The position numbers and the translations under genes are program-made. Shown here one piece after another: positions 37,767-46,338 of a stretch of DNA of 64,000 nt (the first letter of the stretch is position 1; every line of letters starts with the position of its first letter). The notes under the pieces were generated by a model that did no database searches, was not told the DNA's origin, and saw only the letters and a program-made list of their open reading frames with translations. This DNA is from G965227875 sp965227875 (GTDB taxonomy: Bacteria > Pseudomonadota > Alphaproteobacteria > Rhizobiales > JAJFHC01): the NCBI GenBank assembly GCA_965227875.1, contig OZ245783.1:744001-808000 (forward strand). Reading direction: 5' to 3'.

Positions 37767-38815
37767 GTTGCGGTCCCCCTGTCCTCATGGCCGGCCCGGG
37801 TATCCGTACCGCCGAACCGGGACCGGTAGGTTGCCGGCGGCACCGACACCGTCCGCAGAAACGCCCTGCGCATCCGTTCCTCGTTGCCGAAGCCGCAGGT
37901 TTCGGCTACGCGCGCAAGGCTCCTGCCGTTGCCGGCCTGCTCCAGCATACGACACGCCGCCTCCACACGCATCCGTTCGACGGCACGGGCGGGCGTGATC
38001 CCGCAGGCCGCCGTGTAGCGGCGCGAAAAGTTCCGCGGGCTCATCGCCGCCCGCGCGGCAAGGTCGTCGACGGCGAGATCCTGCGAAAGGTTTTCCGCGA
38101 TCCAGGTGTTGAGGTTCTCGAAGATATCCCTCCCGTCGAGTTCCTGCGTCCTGAGGAGCGTGCTGAACTGGGCCTGGCCGCCATGGCGGCGCATGTAAAG
38201 CACCAGCGACTTGGCCACGTCCGTGGCGACGCCGCGTCCCGCATCACGCTCCACCATGGCGAGCGCCATGTCGATGCCGGCGGTCACACCGGCGGAGGTC
38301 CAGATGTTTCCCTGCACGATGTAGATCGGGTCCACTTCGACGAGGACGCCGGGGAACTGTTTCTGCAGCCGTCCGCAATGCTGCCAGTGTGTCACCGCCC
38401 GCCTGCCGTCGAGCAGGCCCGCGGCGGCGAGCACGAAGGCGCCGGTGCAGACCGAACCCGTTCTGCGGACACAGGGCGCCACCCTTCGCACCCAGTCGAC
38501 GGTTTCAGGATCGGCCGCCGCTTCCCTCGCCCCTTGCCCGCCGCTGACGAGCAGCGTGTCGATCGTCTCCGGGTCCACCGCGTCGAAGCGCGAACTGTGG
38601 AGAACGATGCCGCCCGACGTCTCGACCGGCCCCCCGTGCTTGGAAACGAGCCGCGTCCGGTATGGCCGGCCGCCTGTCCCCGTCCGCGCGGACGCTTCGT
38701 GGAACACGTCGAGCGGGCCGGCGATATCGAGATGGACCGCGCGTTCATAGGTCAGCATGACGACCTCGCGCGGTGCGGACGCGGAAGATTTGGCATTGGC
38801 TGAATTCGAGGTCAT
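37763..38815 (-). CDS. GlxA-family transcriptional regulator (DJ-1/PfpI domain + AraC HTH)
   Basis: A 350-residue regulator. The N-terminal DJ-1/PfpI-like domain contains GGQGAREAA and the nucleophile-elbow Cys in SVCTGAFVLAAAGLLDGRRAVTHW. The C-terminal AraC domain carries DDLAARAAMSPRNFSRRY and RVAETCGFGNEERMRRAF. It is divergent from the YHS/OsmC gene pair and has a 17 bp motif almost identical to that at the other GlxA-type regulator (8718-8734). It is coupled to a small secreted protein downstream. Confidence 0.88.
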   Translation of the reverse strand: MTSNSANAKSSASAPREVVMLTYERAVHLDIAGPLDVFHEASARTGTGGRPYRTRLVSKHGGPVETSGGIVLHSSRFDAVDPETIDTLLVSGGQGAREAAADPETVDWVRRVAPCVRRTGSVCTGAFVLAAAGLLDGRRAVTHWQHCGRLQKQFPGVLVEVDPIYIVQGNIWTSAGVTAGIDMALAMVERDAGRGVATDVAKSLVLYMRRHGGQAQFSTLLRTQELDGRDIFENLNTWIAENLSQDLAVDDLAARAAMSPRNFSRRYTAACGITPARAVERMRVEAACRMLEQAGNGRSLARVAETCGFGNEERMRRAFLRTVSVPPATYRSRFGGTDTRAGHEDRGTAT

Positions 38816-38830
38816 ATTGTCATTTATGCC
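38814..38830. promoter_or_regulatory. GlxA-type regulator motif, copy 2
   Basis: ATATTGTCATTTATGCC, one mismatch from the sequence at 8718-8734. On the minus strand it reads TGGCA-TAAA-TGACA, two half-sites in direct repeat with a 9 bp period. It covers the start codon region of the regulator and lies in the divergent gap to the YHS/OsmC genes. Confidence 0.5.
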
Positions 38831-38886
38831 AAAACGGGAACTGTTAATCTACATATCGTTGCAAACCCGACAGGAGGCATTGGCCA

Positions 38887-39066
38887 ATGACATCGCTATC
38901 GCTCGAAGACTGCATCAACGAAACCTGCCCCTGGTCCGGGAAGCCCGTGGACCCGGACTCGCTCACGCTCTACAAGGGAAAGGTCGTCGGTTTCTGCAAT
39001 ACCGGATGCCGGGACAAGTTCGAAACCGCGACCAGCGCGTTCGATCAGGCGCTGGCCGGCAACTGA
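38887..39066 (+). CDS. Mini YHS/TRASH-type zinc-binding protein (59 aa)
   Basis: A 59-residue protein with CPWSGKPVD near the N-terminus and FCNTGCRDKF later, the cysteine pattern of YHS/TRASH metal-binding domains (CPxxGxP ... FCxxGCxxxF). Cysteines at 9, 14, 37 and 41 could bind one metal. The ATG at 38887 is supported by GGAGGCATTGGCC upstream. It ends 24 bp before the OsmC gene on the same strand and is divergent from the GlxA-type regulator. Role unknown; metal or thiol stress is likely. Confidence 0.65.
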   Translation: MTSLSLEDCINETCPWSGKPVDPDSLTLYKGKVVGFCNTGCRDKFETATSAFDQALAGN

Positions 39067-39090
39067 AACCACCTGTGGAAAGCGCAGTTC

Positions 39091-39558
39091 ATGTCAGGCA
39101 AGGCCCATACCTACGCACTCGATCTGTCCTGGACCTGCCGGGACGGCGAAACGACCCGCAACTATCTCTCCTATTCCCGCAGCCACACGGCCCGCATCGA
39201 CGGCAAGCCCGACCTCGAACTTTCCGCCGACACGGCCTTCCGCGGGACGGCGCAGCGCTGGAACCCGGAAGACATGCTGGTCGCCTCGCTTTCGAGCTGC
39301 CACATGCTGTCCTTTCTGGCGATCGCTTCGCTCAGGAAGATCGAGGTGCTGTCCTATGAAGACAGGGCCACGGGCACCATGGAGCAGGACGGGCCCGGCG
39401 GCCGGTTTACCGACGTCACCCTTCATCCCCTCGTCGTGGTGGAGGGCGACGTCTCCCGTGAAGTGCTCGACGAGATACATGACGAAGCCCACCATGTCTG
39501 CTTCATCGCGAACTCGGTCAACTTCCCGGTCAACTGCGCGCCGCGTTATCCCGACTGA
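39091..39558 (+). CDS. OsmC-family protein
   Basis: A 155-residue OsmC/Ohr-fold protein. The two catalytic cysteines of the family are visible in SSCHMLSFL and in HHVCFIANSVNFPV. It probably reduces organic hydroperoxides as a thiol peroxidase. It follows the YHS-like gene with a 24 bp gap, so the two are likely co-transcribed. Its end overlaps the convergent AraC gene by 13 bp. Confidence 0.88.
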   Translation: MSGKAHTYALDLSWTCRDGETTRNYLSYSRSHTARIDGKPDLELSADTAFRGTAQRWNPEDMLVASLSSCHMLSFLAIASLRKIEVLSYEDRATGTMEQDGPGGRFTDVTLHPLVVVEGDVSREVLDEIHDEAHHVCFIANSVNFPVNCAPRYPD

Positions 39559-40430
39559 CGCGCGGGCCGTATTTCGCCGTCCGACCGCCGCAGCGCCATC
39601 CACGTCCCCGGCGTCATGCCGTAGGTCTTCTTGAACTGGCGGGACATGTGGCTCTGGTCGGAAAACCCGGCCGCTGCCGCCGCGTCCGCTGCCTGAACGC
39701 CGGCATCCATCAACCTCCGCGCCTCGTCGATGCGGCGAAGAACGCGGTAGCGATAGGGGCTGGTCCCGTACACCGCGCGAAACTGGCGGATCATCTGCCA
39801 CTTCCCGAGACCGGTTTCCGCCTCGAGCGCGTCCATGCTGACGGTCCGCCCGAAATCGCGTCCAAGGAGACCGGCGAGCCTCGCCATTGCTTCGCGGTCG
39901 GTGCCCGCGGCCGGACGGCGCATGGCGGGATCGAGCGCGCAGAGATAGTCCGCCAGCCCGAGACCGATGTCGTCGGCCAGCGGTTCGTCGAGCCCGGTGG
40001 TGAAATCGTCGAACAGCTCTCTGACGCTGGCCGGAACCGACCTGGCCGGCACGACCGGGTCGCGGCAGTGCGGCAGCCCGCCCCCGCTCGCGCCGGCGAC
40101 CTGCGAGGGATCGAGATAGATCATCCGGTAGCAGAACCCGTCCTGCGTCCCGGCCTGCCCGTCATGGAGTTCGTCCGGGTGCAGGATGACGAGATCGCCC
40201 GGCAGGCTCGTATGCCGCGCGCCGCGATAACGGAACTGCTGGACGCCGGAAAGCGTGAGGCAGATCCCGTAGACGTCATGCCGGTGCGGCGCGAACGGCG
40301 TTCCGCCGAAGGCCGCTTCCAGCCGCTCGACACCCGATACCCTGCCGCAATGCAGGACCCGGTCTCTCGCCCCATGGCCGCAGGAATGTTCAAGACGGCC
40401 CTCGTCGAGCGTGTTCTTCTGCCTGTTCAT
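39546..40430 (-). CDS. AraC-family regulator with cupin-type sensor
   Basis: A 294-residue regulator with an AraC_binding cupin N-terminal domain (FAPHRHDVYGICLTLSGVQQF, PGDLVILHPDELHDGQAG) and an AraC double helix-turn-helix (VSMDALEAETGLGKWQMIRQFRAVYG; DAAAAAGFSDQSHMSRQFKK). Such proteins commonly regulate the adjacent LysE-type exporter, transcribed divergently 71 bp away, which fits a regulator-exporter pair. Confidence 0.9.
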   Translation of the reverse strand: MNRQKNTLDEGRLEHSCGHGARDRVLHCGRVSGVERLEAAFGGTPFAPHRHDVYGICLTLSGVQQFRYRGARHTSLPGDLVILHPDELHDGQAGTQDGFCYRMIYLDPSQVAGASGGGLPHCRDPVVPARSVPASVRELFDDFTTGLDEPLADDIGLGLADYLCALDPAMRRPAAGTDREAMARLAGLLGRDFGRTVSMDALEAETGLGKWQMIRQFRAVYGTSPYRYRVLRRIDEARRLMDAGVQAADAAAAAGFSDQSHMSRQFKKTYGMTPGTWMALRRSDGEIRPARQSG

Positions 40431-40474
40431 CGATGGCCCGTTCCGCGGCGCCGCCTAGCGTTCGCCCGGGAGTC

Positions 40475-40502
40475 TGACGCAACAACGCGACGTGACGCAA
40501 CA
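40475..40502. promoter_or_regulatory. Tandem TGACGCAACA direct repeats, candidate AraC sites
   Basis: TGACGCAACA occurs at 40475-40484 and 40493-40502, an 18 bp period, directly before the LysE start codon and in the divergent gap from the AraC gene. AraC-family proteins typically bind such direct repeats. Confidence 0.5.
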
Positions 40503-41125
40503 TGGATATCTCGAGTTTGTTTCAGATCGAATGGACGGGCATCGGTGCCCTCGTCCTGAGTTCGCTTGCCCTCATGGGAAGCCCCGGTCCGGCCACACTC
40601 AGTCTGGCCGCCGTCGGGGCGGCCTACGGTCGCCGCGCGGGAAGCGCCTATTACGCGGGAATCGTGACGGGCACTTGGGTTGTCCTGTTCGCCACCGCGA
40701 CGGGGCTCACCGCCGCCCTCCTCGCACTGCCGGGCCTCCGCCCGGTCCTCATCGCAGCGGCCGCGGCCTATATCGTCTACCTCGCCTGGCGGATCGCCAC
40801 CGCGCCCGCCATATCGAAGAACCGGCCCGGTTCCCCCGCACCGTCCTGGGCGGGAGGCTTCTTCCTCGCCATCGCCAATCCCAAGGCCTATGCCGCGATC
40901 GGTGCGGTGTTCGCCGGCATCCGGCTCCTGCCGGGCCAGGCGGTAGCCGACGGTGTGGCCAAGTTCGCGATCCTCGCCGGGATGGTCGTCATGATCAACG
41001 CCGCCTGGCTTGTTTCGGGTGCCGCCATGTCCGGCCTGATGACGGATCCGCGCCGCTCACGGGCGATAAACATCGCCTTCGCGCTGGCCCTGCTGGCGGC
41101 AACCATCGCGGCCATTGTCCTCTAG
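40502..41125 (+). CDS. LysE-family translocator
   Basis: A 207-residue amino-acid exporter with the signature LALMGSPGPATLSLAAVGAAYGRRAG and GFFLAIANPKAYAAIGAVFA and about six transmembrane helices. It probably exports amino acids or analogues. It is divergent from the cupin-AraC gene, and its start overlaps one of the candidate operator repeats. Confidence 0.88.
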   Translation: MDISSLFQIEWTGIGALVLSSLALMGSPGPATLSLAAVGAAYGRRAGSAYYAGIVTGTWVVLFATATGLTAALLALPGLRPVLIAAAAAYIVYLAWRIATAPAISKNRPGSPAPSWAGGFFLAIANPKAYAAIGAVFAGIRLLPGQAVADGVAKFAILAGMVVMINAAWLVSGAAMSGLMTDPRRSRAINIAFALALLAATIAAIVL

Positions 41126-41126
41126 T

Positions 41127-41208
41127 GCGGCCAAATTGACGCAACCCCGGCGAAAAAAACGTGTTTTGGGCCCTTAATCGTCGAGAAGGTCCCTTTTGAT
41201 TTGGCCGC
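41127..41208. repeat. Inverted repeat between LysE and the cation antiporter
   Basis: GCGGCCAAAT (41127-41136) pairs with ATTTGGCCGC (41199-41208), enclosing about 62 bp that includes AAAAAAACGTGTTTT. It starts 2 bp after the LysE stop. It may be a terminator, an operator or a repeat element. A second, stronger hairpin (CCCCGCC 41287-41293 / GGCGGGG 41300-41306) lies 43 bp before the antiporter start. I see no match to a known riboswitch. Confidence 0.4.
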
Positions 41209-41348
41209 AAGCCACTATATACACACGATCAGGGCACGGCCGGTAGCGGCCAAAAAACGGGCTGGACATGTTCGCCACGAGGTGACCCCCGCCGATCCGG
41301 GCGGGGTATGGCGGATCTTGCGGCCCGACACGACTTGGATTGCAGTGC

Positions 41349-42332
41349 ATGGTCTATCTCGGCCTCCTCGGTGGGTTCGTCATATTGCTGGTCAGCGGAG
41401 ACTTTCTCGTCCGGGGTGCGGTCGCAATGGCGATCAGGCTCGGAATTCCCGCACTCGTCATCGGCCTCACCGTTGTGGCATTCGGCACATCCGCTCCTGA
41501 ACTCGTGGTCTCTGTCCGTGCCGCCCTGACCGGGTCGCCCGGAATCTCCATAGGCAACGTCGTCGGCAGCAACATCGCCAACGTTCTTCTCGTCCTCGGT
41601 CTTCCCGCGATCATCGCGCCCACGAGCTGCAACCAGCCCTTCATCGGACGCAACACGCTCTACGTTGTTGCCGCCAGCATGCTGTTCATCACCCTGTGTT
41701 TCAACGGCCCGCTCGGTTTCTGGCACGGCCTGTTGCTGTTCGCGCTCGTCATCCTGTTCCTTGTCGAGTCCGGTCGTCGCACAGGCTCCAACGGCTCGTC
41801 GATGAATGCCGAAGAAGCCCTCGAGGACATAGACGGCGTCGCCGGACTGCCCGGCTCCAGATGGACGCTCGGCCTGTTCATCCTCGTGGGCCTCATCGGG
41901 TTGCCGGCCGGCGCGCACCTGATCGTCGACAGCGCCAGCGGCATCGCCCGTGACTTCGGCATTTCCGAGGCCGCCATCGGCCTGACGCTCGTGGCTCTCG
42001 GCACGTCGCTGCCGGAACTGGCCACCACCCTCGCGGCCGCGCTGCGCGGACATTCGGGTCTTGCGGTCGGCAACGTGCTGGGCAGCAACCTGTTCAACAT
42101 CCTCGCCATCATGGGCGTGACCTCGATCCTCGCCCCCGTCCCGATCCCCGAGGAGATGCTGCGCTTCGACCTCTGGATCATGCTGGCGGCGACCGTGGCG
42201 GTCGTGCCGTTCGCCCTGCGTCGGGGCACCATTACCCGCATCCCGGCAACGGCCTTCGTCGCCGCCTACCTGGCCTACACGTATCTCGTGCTCAATCCCC
42301 TGAACGGGCCGCTCACCGCATTCGCACGCTGA
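41349..42332 (+). CDS. Calcium/sodium antiporter (CaCA family)
   Basis: A 327-residue inner-membrane protein with the two repeated CaCA alpha-motifs: FGTSAPELVVSVRAALTGSPGISIGNVVGSNIAN in the first half and LGTSLPELATTLAAALRGHSGLAVGNVLGSNLFN in the second. It exchanges Ca2+ (or a related cation) for Na+ or H+. The length fits the bacterial YrbG type. Its stop overlaps the ATG of the pterin SDR (TGATG). A structured leader of about 220 bp precedes it. Confidence 0.9.
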   Translation: MVYLGLLGGFVILLVSGDFLVRGAVAMAIRLGIPALVIGLTVVAFGTSAPELVVSVRAALTGSPGISIGNVVGSNIANVLLVLGLPAIIAPTSCNQPFIGRNTLYVVAASMLFITLCFNGPLGFWHGLLLFALVILFLVESGRRTGSNGSSMNAEEALEDIDGVAGLPGSRWTLGLFILVGLIGLPAGAHLIVDSASGIARDFGISEAAIGLTLVALGTSLPELATTLAAALRGHSGLAVGNVLGSNLFNILAIMGVTSILAPVPIPEEMLRFDLWIMLAATVAVVPFALRRGTITRIPATAFVAAYLAYTYLVLNPLNGPLTAFAR

Positions 42333-43102
42333 TGGCCGAAGACAACGTCCCGCAGAGCGTAATCGTCACGGGTGCGGCGCGGCGCATCGGTCGCGCCATT
42401 GCGCTTCATTTCGCACGCAAGGGCTGGAACGTCCTCCTCCACTACCATCGCTCGCACGACGACGCCGCAGCGGTCTGCGAGGAAATACGCGGACACGGCG
42501 TCGACGTGTGTCCGGTGAGCGTGGACCTTCGCGACCCGGCGGCCGCCGGGACGATCTTCCGCGCCGCCGCCGGACTGTCCGCGCCGGTCACCTGTCTCGT
42601 GAACAACGCCTCGCTGTTCGAGAAGGACGGCATCGACACGCTCGACCTTGAGACCTGGGACGCTCATATCAACACCAACCTCCGCGCCCCGGTTCTTCTC
42701 GCCGCCGCGTTCGCCAAGGCCCTGCCGGAGGACATGCGCGGCAATATCGTCAACATGATCGACCAGAAGGTCTGGCGGCCGACACCAAAATATTTCTCGT
42801 ACACCATCGCGAAATCCGCCCTGTGGACGGCCAACCGCACGATGGCCCAGGCCCTGGCGCCGCAGATCCGCGTCAACGCCATCGGCCCCGGACCGACGCT
42901 GCGGAACAGCCACCAGACCGACGACGACTTCGCCAGGCAGGCCGCAAGCGTGCCGCTCGAACGTGGCGCGTCGACCGAAGAGATCTGCGATGCGGTAGAC
43001 TTCATACTTGCCGCCGGCACAATGACGGGACAGATGATCGCGCTGGACGGTGGCCAGCACCTCGCCTGGCAGACGCCGGATGTGACGGACGCCCGCGAAT
43101 AG
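42332..43102 (+). CDS. SDR-family reductase, FolM-like
   Basis: A 256-residue short-chain dehydrogenase: TGAARRIGRAI cofactor motif, NNASLFEKD, catalytic YTIAK (Tyr-x-x-x-Lys pattern: YFSYTIAKSAL) and the end MIALDGGQHLAW. The Q-H-L-A-W tail and the position beside folB resemble FolM/dihydromonapterin reductase-like proteins, which reduce pterins. It is coupled to the antiporter by TGATG and precedes folB by 109 bp, which supports a pterin role but does not prove it. Confidence 0.8.
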   Translation: MAEDNVPQSVIVTGAARRIGRAIALHFARKGWNVLLHYHRSHDDAAAVCEEIRGHGVDVCPVSVDLRDPAAAGTIFRAAAGLSAPVTCLVNNASLFEKDGIDTLDLETWDAHINTNLRAPVLLAAAFAKALPEDMRGNIVNMIDQKVWRPTPKYFSYTIAKSALWTANRTMAQALAPQIRVNAIGPGPTLRNSHQTDDDFARQAASVPLERGASTEEICDAVDFILAAGTMTGQMIALDGGQHLAWQTPDVTDARE

Positions 43103-43211
43103 TCGTTTTTGGCAGGTTCTAATGCGGTTTTCAGCAGGCGCCGGCGCCACCGCCGGTGCATTTGTAGAGCAGTAAGGCGACGAACGGGCAGGCCAGAAGG
43201 AGACACCGGCC

Positions 43212-43625
43212 ATGAACCAGACCCTTTCCACGGCAACGCCGCGCATCGCAGACGCCGTGCGCGCCATACGGCACGTCTTCGTCCGGAACCTCGAGATCGA
43301 CGCGCTCCTGGGCGTCTACGAGCACGAGAAGCAGGCCACGCAGAAAATTCTCGTGAACATCGACCTCACCGTCAGCGAAGCCGGCCCCGAACACGAGGAC
43401 CGCATCACCGGCGTGGTGTGCTACGAGCAGATCGTCAACAAGGCGAAGGACATCGTCGCCAACGGTCACGTCAACCTCGTCGAGACCATGGCCGAGCAGA
43501 TGGCGGCCGCCTGCCTGGACGATCCCCGTGTGCTCGCGGCCCGCATCCGCGTCGAGAAGCCCGAAGCCTTCTCGGATGTGGGCAGCGTCGGCGTGGAAAT
43601 CGAGCGCACCCGCCCCGCGGGCTGA
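43212..43625 (+). CDS. folB: Dihydroneopterin aldolase
   Basis: A 137-residue enzyme converting 7,8-dihydroneopterin to 6-hydroxymethyl-dihydropterin and glycolaldehyde in folate synthesis. Characteristic segments are VRNLEIDALLGVYEHEK (with the conserved Glu), the D-E-D-R-I-T-G-V-V-C-Y region and the C-terminal VEKPEAFSDVGSVGVEIERTR (with the catalytic Lys). It has a short N-terminal extension. It lies between the FolM-like gene and uvrC. Confidence 0.92.
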   Translation: MNQTLSTATPRIADAVRAIRHVFVRNLEIDALLGVYEHEKQATQKILVNIDLTVSEAGPEHEDRITGVVCYEQIVNKAKDIVANGHVNLVETMAEQMAAACLDDPRVLAARIRVEKPEAFSDVGSVGVEIERTRPAG

Positions 43626-43755
43626 TCCACACGTTTCACCCCCACAATCCTGAACGCGGGACGCACCCGGGGTGGCAATCCGCCCGCCGCCCGTCGTAGA
43701 CTTGCGGCCGGTTGGCGAATCCTTCGCCGCCGGCAGACCTGACCCGAAGTGCCTG

Positions 43756-45711
43756 ATGACTCCTGACGAAACAGTCGAAACTCCGGCCGAAGACGACGCT
43801 CCGGCCGCGTCCGGTCCTGACGTCATCCGTGCGTTCGTCAAGACCCTGCCCCACAGGCCGGGCGTCTACCGGATGTTCGACCGCGACGGGAACGTGCTCT
43901 ATGTCGGCAAGGCGCGAAATCTGCGCAAGCGCGTCCAGAGCTATACCCGGCTCATGGGACACACCAACCGCATTGCGCGGATGATCGCGGCGACGGCCGA
44001 CATGGAGTTCGTCACGACGGCGTCGGAAGCCGAGGCCCTGCTCCTGGAAGCCAACCTGATCAAGCGCCTCAGGCCGCGTTTCAACGTGCTGATGCGCGAC
44101 GACAAGTCCTTCCCCTACATCCTCATGGCCCGCGACCACCCCGTCGTGCAGATCGTCAAGCATCGTGGTGCGAGATCGCGAAAGGGCGAGTATTTCGGCC
44201 CGTTCGCCTCGGCCGGCGCGGTCAACCGGACCCTGAACGCCCTCCAGAGGGCCTTCCTGCTGCGGTCGTGCTCGGACTCCGTCTACGAAAGCCGCACCCG
44301 GCCATGCCTGCTCTACCAGATCAAGCGCTGCAGCGCGCCGTGCACGGGCGAGATCTCGCAGGCCGACTACGACGATCTCGTCGAGGCGGCCCACGCGTTC
44401 CTGTCCGGCCGCAGCCAGACGGTGAAGGACGGCCTTCTGAGGCTCATGGAGGACGCGAGCGAAAACCTCGACTTCGAACGCGCCGCGGTCTATCGCGACC
44501 GCATCGCCGCACTCAGCCACATCCAGTCCCACCAGGACATCAATCCCGGCACCGTCACCGAGGCGGATGTCTTCGCCGTGGCACAGGACGGCGGCATGAC
44601 CTGCGTCCAGGTCTTCTTCTTCAGGGCCGGGCAGAACTGGGGCAACCGGGCCTATTTCCCGCGCGCCGACCGTACGCTAGACGCCGAGGATGTGCTCGAG
44701 GCCTTTCTCGCCCAGTTCTATGACGACAAGCCGGCGCCGAAACGCCTGTTGCTGAGCCACGCGATCCCGGGGCGGGCCCTGCTTGCCGATGCCCTGACCG
44801 TGCGCAGCGGGCACAAGATCACCGTTTCCGTGCCCCAGCGCGGCGAAAAGCTGGCTCTTGTCGAGCATGCCCTCACCAATGCCCGCGAGGCGCTCGGCAG
44901 GCGGCTGGCGGAATCACGCTCCCAGCGCACGCTTCTCGAAGGCCTTGCGGAGAGGTTCGGGCTCGACGGGCCGCCGTCGCGGATCGAGGTTTACGACAAC
45001 AGCCATATCCAGGGCAGTCATCCCGTCGGCGCGATGATCGTCGCGGGCGAGGAAGGGTTCCTCAAGAACCAGTACCGGAAGTTCAACATCAAGACGCCGG
45101 ACATTTCGTCGGGCGACGACTACGCCATGATGCGCGAGGTGCTGACCCGGCGGTTCTCCCGCCTGGTGAAGGAAGCATCGAGACCGTCGGACGATCCGCC
45201 TCGGGGACCGGACGACGAAGACGCCCCGGAAGACGGCCGCCCCGACGGACCCGCATGGCCGGACATCATTTTCATCGATGGCGGGGCCGGCCAGTTGTCC
45301 GCTGCCCGGGAAGTCCTGGAAGACCTCGGCATCGCCGGCGAACTCGCCCTCGTCGGTATTGCCAAGGGGCCGGACAGGGACGCCGGCCGGGAACGTTTCT
45401 TCATGGTCGGCCGACAGCCCTTCATGCTCGAACCCCGCGATCCCGTGCTCTACTACCTGCAGAGACTGCGCGACGAGGCCCACAGGTTCGCCATCGGGAG
45501 CCACCGGGCAAGGCGCAAGAAGGCCATCGGAACCTCTCCGCTGGACGAGATCGCAGGCATCGGTCCCGGCCGCAAGCGCGCGCTCCTGCGTCACTTCGGC
45601 TCGGCGCGCGCGGTCAGCCGCGCCGGCCTGGCCGACCTCGAGGCCGTCGATGGCATCTCAAAGACCATCGCGCGGCAGATTCACGAACATTTTCATGAGC
45701 AAGGCAATTGA
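43756..45711 (+). CDS. uvrC: Excinuclease ABC subunit C
   Basis: A 651-residue nuclease that makes the 3' and 5' incisions in nucleotide excision repair. Order: GIY-YIG domain (GVYRMFDRDGNVLYVGKARNLRKRV), UVR motif (RAAVYRDRIAALSHIQ), RNase H-like domain with DNSHIQGSHPVGAMIVAGEEGF and IDGGAGQLSAA, and C-terminal tandem helix-hairpin-helix motifs (GIGPGRKRALLRHFGSA; AVDGISKTIARQIHEHF). The frame is open from GTG 43672; I chose ATG 43756. uvrC, pgsA and moaD are adjacent, the usual alphaproteobacterial order. Confidence 0.96.
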   Translation: MTPDETVETPAEDDAPAASGPDVIRAFVKTLPHRPGVYRMFDRDGNVLYVGKARNLRKRVQSYTRLMGHTNRIARMIAATADMEFVTTASEAEALLLEANLIKRLRPRFNVLMRDDKSFPYILMARDHPVVQIVKHRGARSRKGEYFGPFASAGAVNRTLNALQRAFLLRSCSDSVYESRTRPCLLYQIKRCSAPCTGEISQADYDDLVEAAHAFLSGRSQTVKDGLLRLMEDASENLDFERAAVYRDRIAALSHIQSHQDINPGTVTEADVFAVAQDGGMTCVQVFFFRAGQNWGNRAYFPRADRTLDAEDVLEAFLAQFYDDKPAPKRLLLSHAIPGRALLADALTVRSGHKITVSVPQRGEKLALVEHALTNAREALGRRLAESRSQRTLLEGLAERFGLDGPPSRIEVYDNSHIQGSHPVGAMIVAGEEGFLKNQYRKFNIKTPDISSGDDYAMMREVLTRRFSRLVKEASRPSDDPPRGPDDEDAPEDGRPDGPAWPDIIFIDGGAGQLSAAREVLEDLGIAGELALVGIAKGPDRDAGRERFFMVGRQPFMLEPRDPVLYYLQRLRDEAHRFAIGSHRARRKKAIGTSPLDEIAGIGPGRKRALLRHFGSARAVSRAGLADLEAVDGISKTIARQIHEHFHEQGN

Positions 45712-45771
45712 CGCCGGACCTCTCGGGTGATTTCTAAAGTGAGCAGCAACGCCAACGAGTATTCTCCCAGC

Positions 45772-46338
45772 ATGGTCACAAGCCTGCCCAACCTGCTGAC
45801 GTACGGTCGCATCGCTGCCGTCCCCGCACTCGCGGCGTGCTTTTTTTTCGAAGGCGACTCCGCGCGATGGACCGCGCTCGCCATTTTCACGCTCGCCTGC
45901 ATCACCGATTTCTTCGACGGCTACCTCGCCAGGATCATGTCGCTGCAGTCGTCTCTGGGCCGCATGCTCGATCCCATCGCCGACAAGCTTCTCGTCGCCG
46001 CCTGTCTGCTGATGCTCGCACATAGCGGCACGATCGGGGGATATTCGCTCTGGGCGGCGATCATCATTCTCAGCCGTGAAATCCTGGTGTCGGGCCTGCG
46101 GGAGTTCCTCGCCGAGCTGCACGTCTCGGTCCCGGTGAGCCAGCTTGCCAAGATGAAGACGACGGTCCAGATGATCGCGATCGGCTTTCTCCTCGCGGGT
46201 GATGCCGGCGAGAAGATCCTGCCGCTGACAACCGAAATCGGCGTGATCGGTCTGTGGATCGCCGCCTTGCTGACGCTCTATACGGGGTACGACTACTTCC
46301 GTGCGGGGCTTCGGCACGTCGTGGAGTCGAACCAATGA
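45772..46338 (+). CDS. pgsA: CDP-diacylglycerol-glycerol-3-phosphate 3-phosphatidyltransferase
   Basis: An enzyme of about 188 residues (203 if it starts at GTG 45727) that makes phosphatidylglycerophosphate, the first step of phosphatidylglycerol synthesis, in the inner membrane. The CDP-alcohol phosphotransferase signature is visible as FFDGYLARIMSLQSSLGRMLDPIADK (D-G-x2-A-R-x8-G-x3-D-x3-D). The ATG 45772 begins close to the typical SLPNLLTYGRI start. Its stop overlaps the moaD ATG. Confidence 0.94.
   Translation: MVTSLPNLLTYGRIAAVPALAACFFFEGDSARWTALAIFTLACITDFFDGYLARIMSLQSSLGRMLDPIADKLLVAACLLMLAHSGTIGGYSLWAAIIILSREILVSGLREFLAELHVSVPVSQLAKMKTTVQMIAIGFLLAGDAGEKILPLTTEIGVIGLWIAALLTLYTGYDYFRAGLRHVVESNQ

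Noticed and set aside
41210..41348. Manganese (yybP-ykoY) riboswitch before the antiporter
   Set aside because: The conserved sequence blocks of that riboswitch were not found; only generic hairpins are present.
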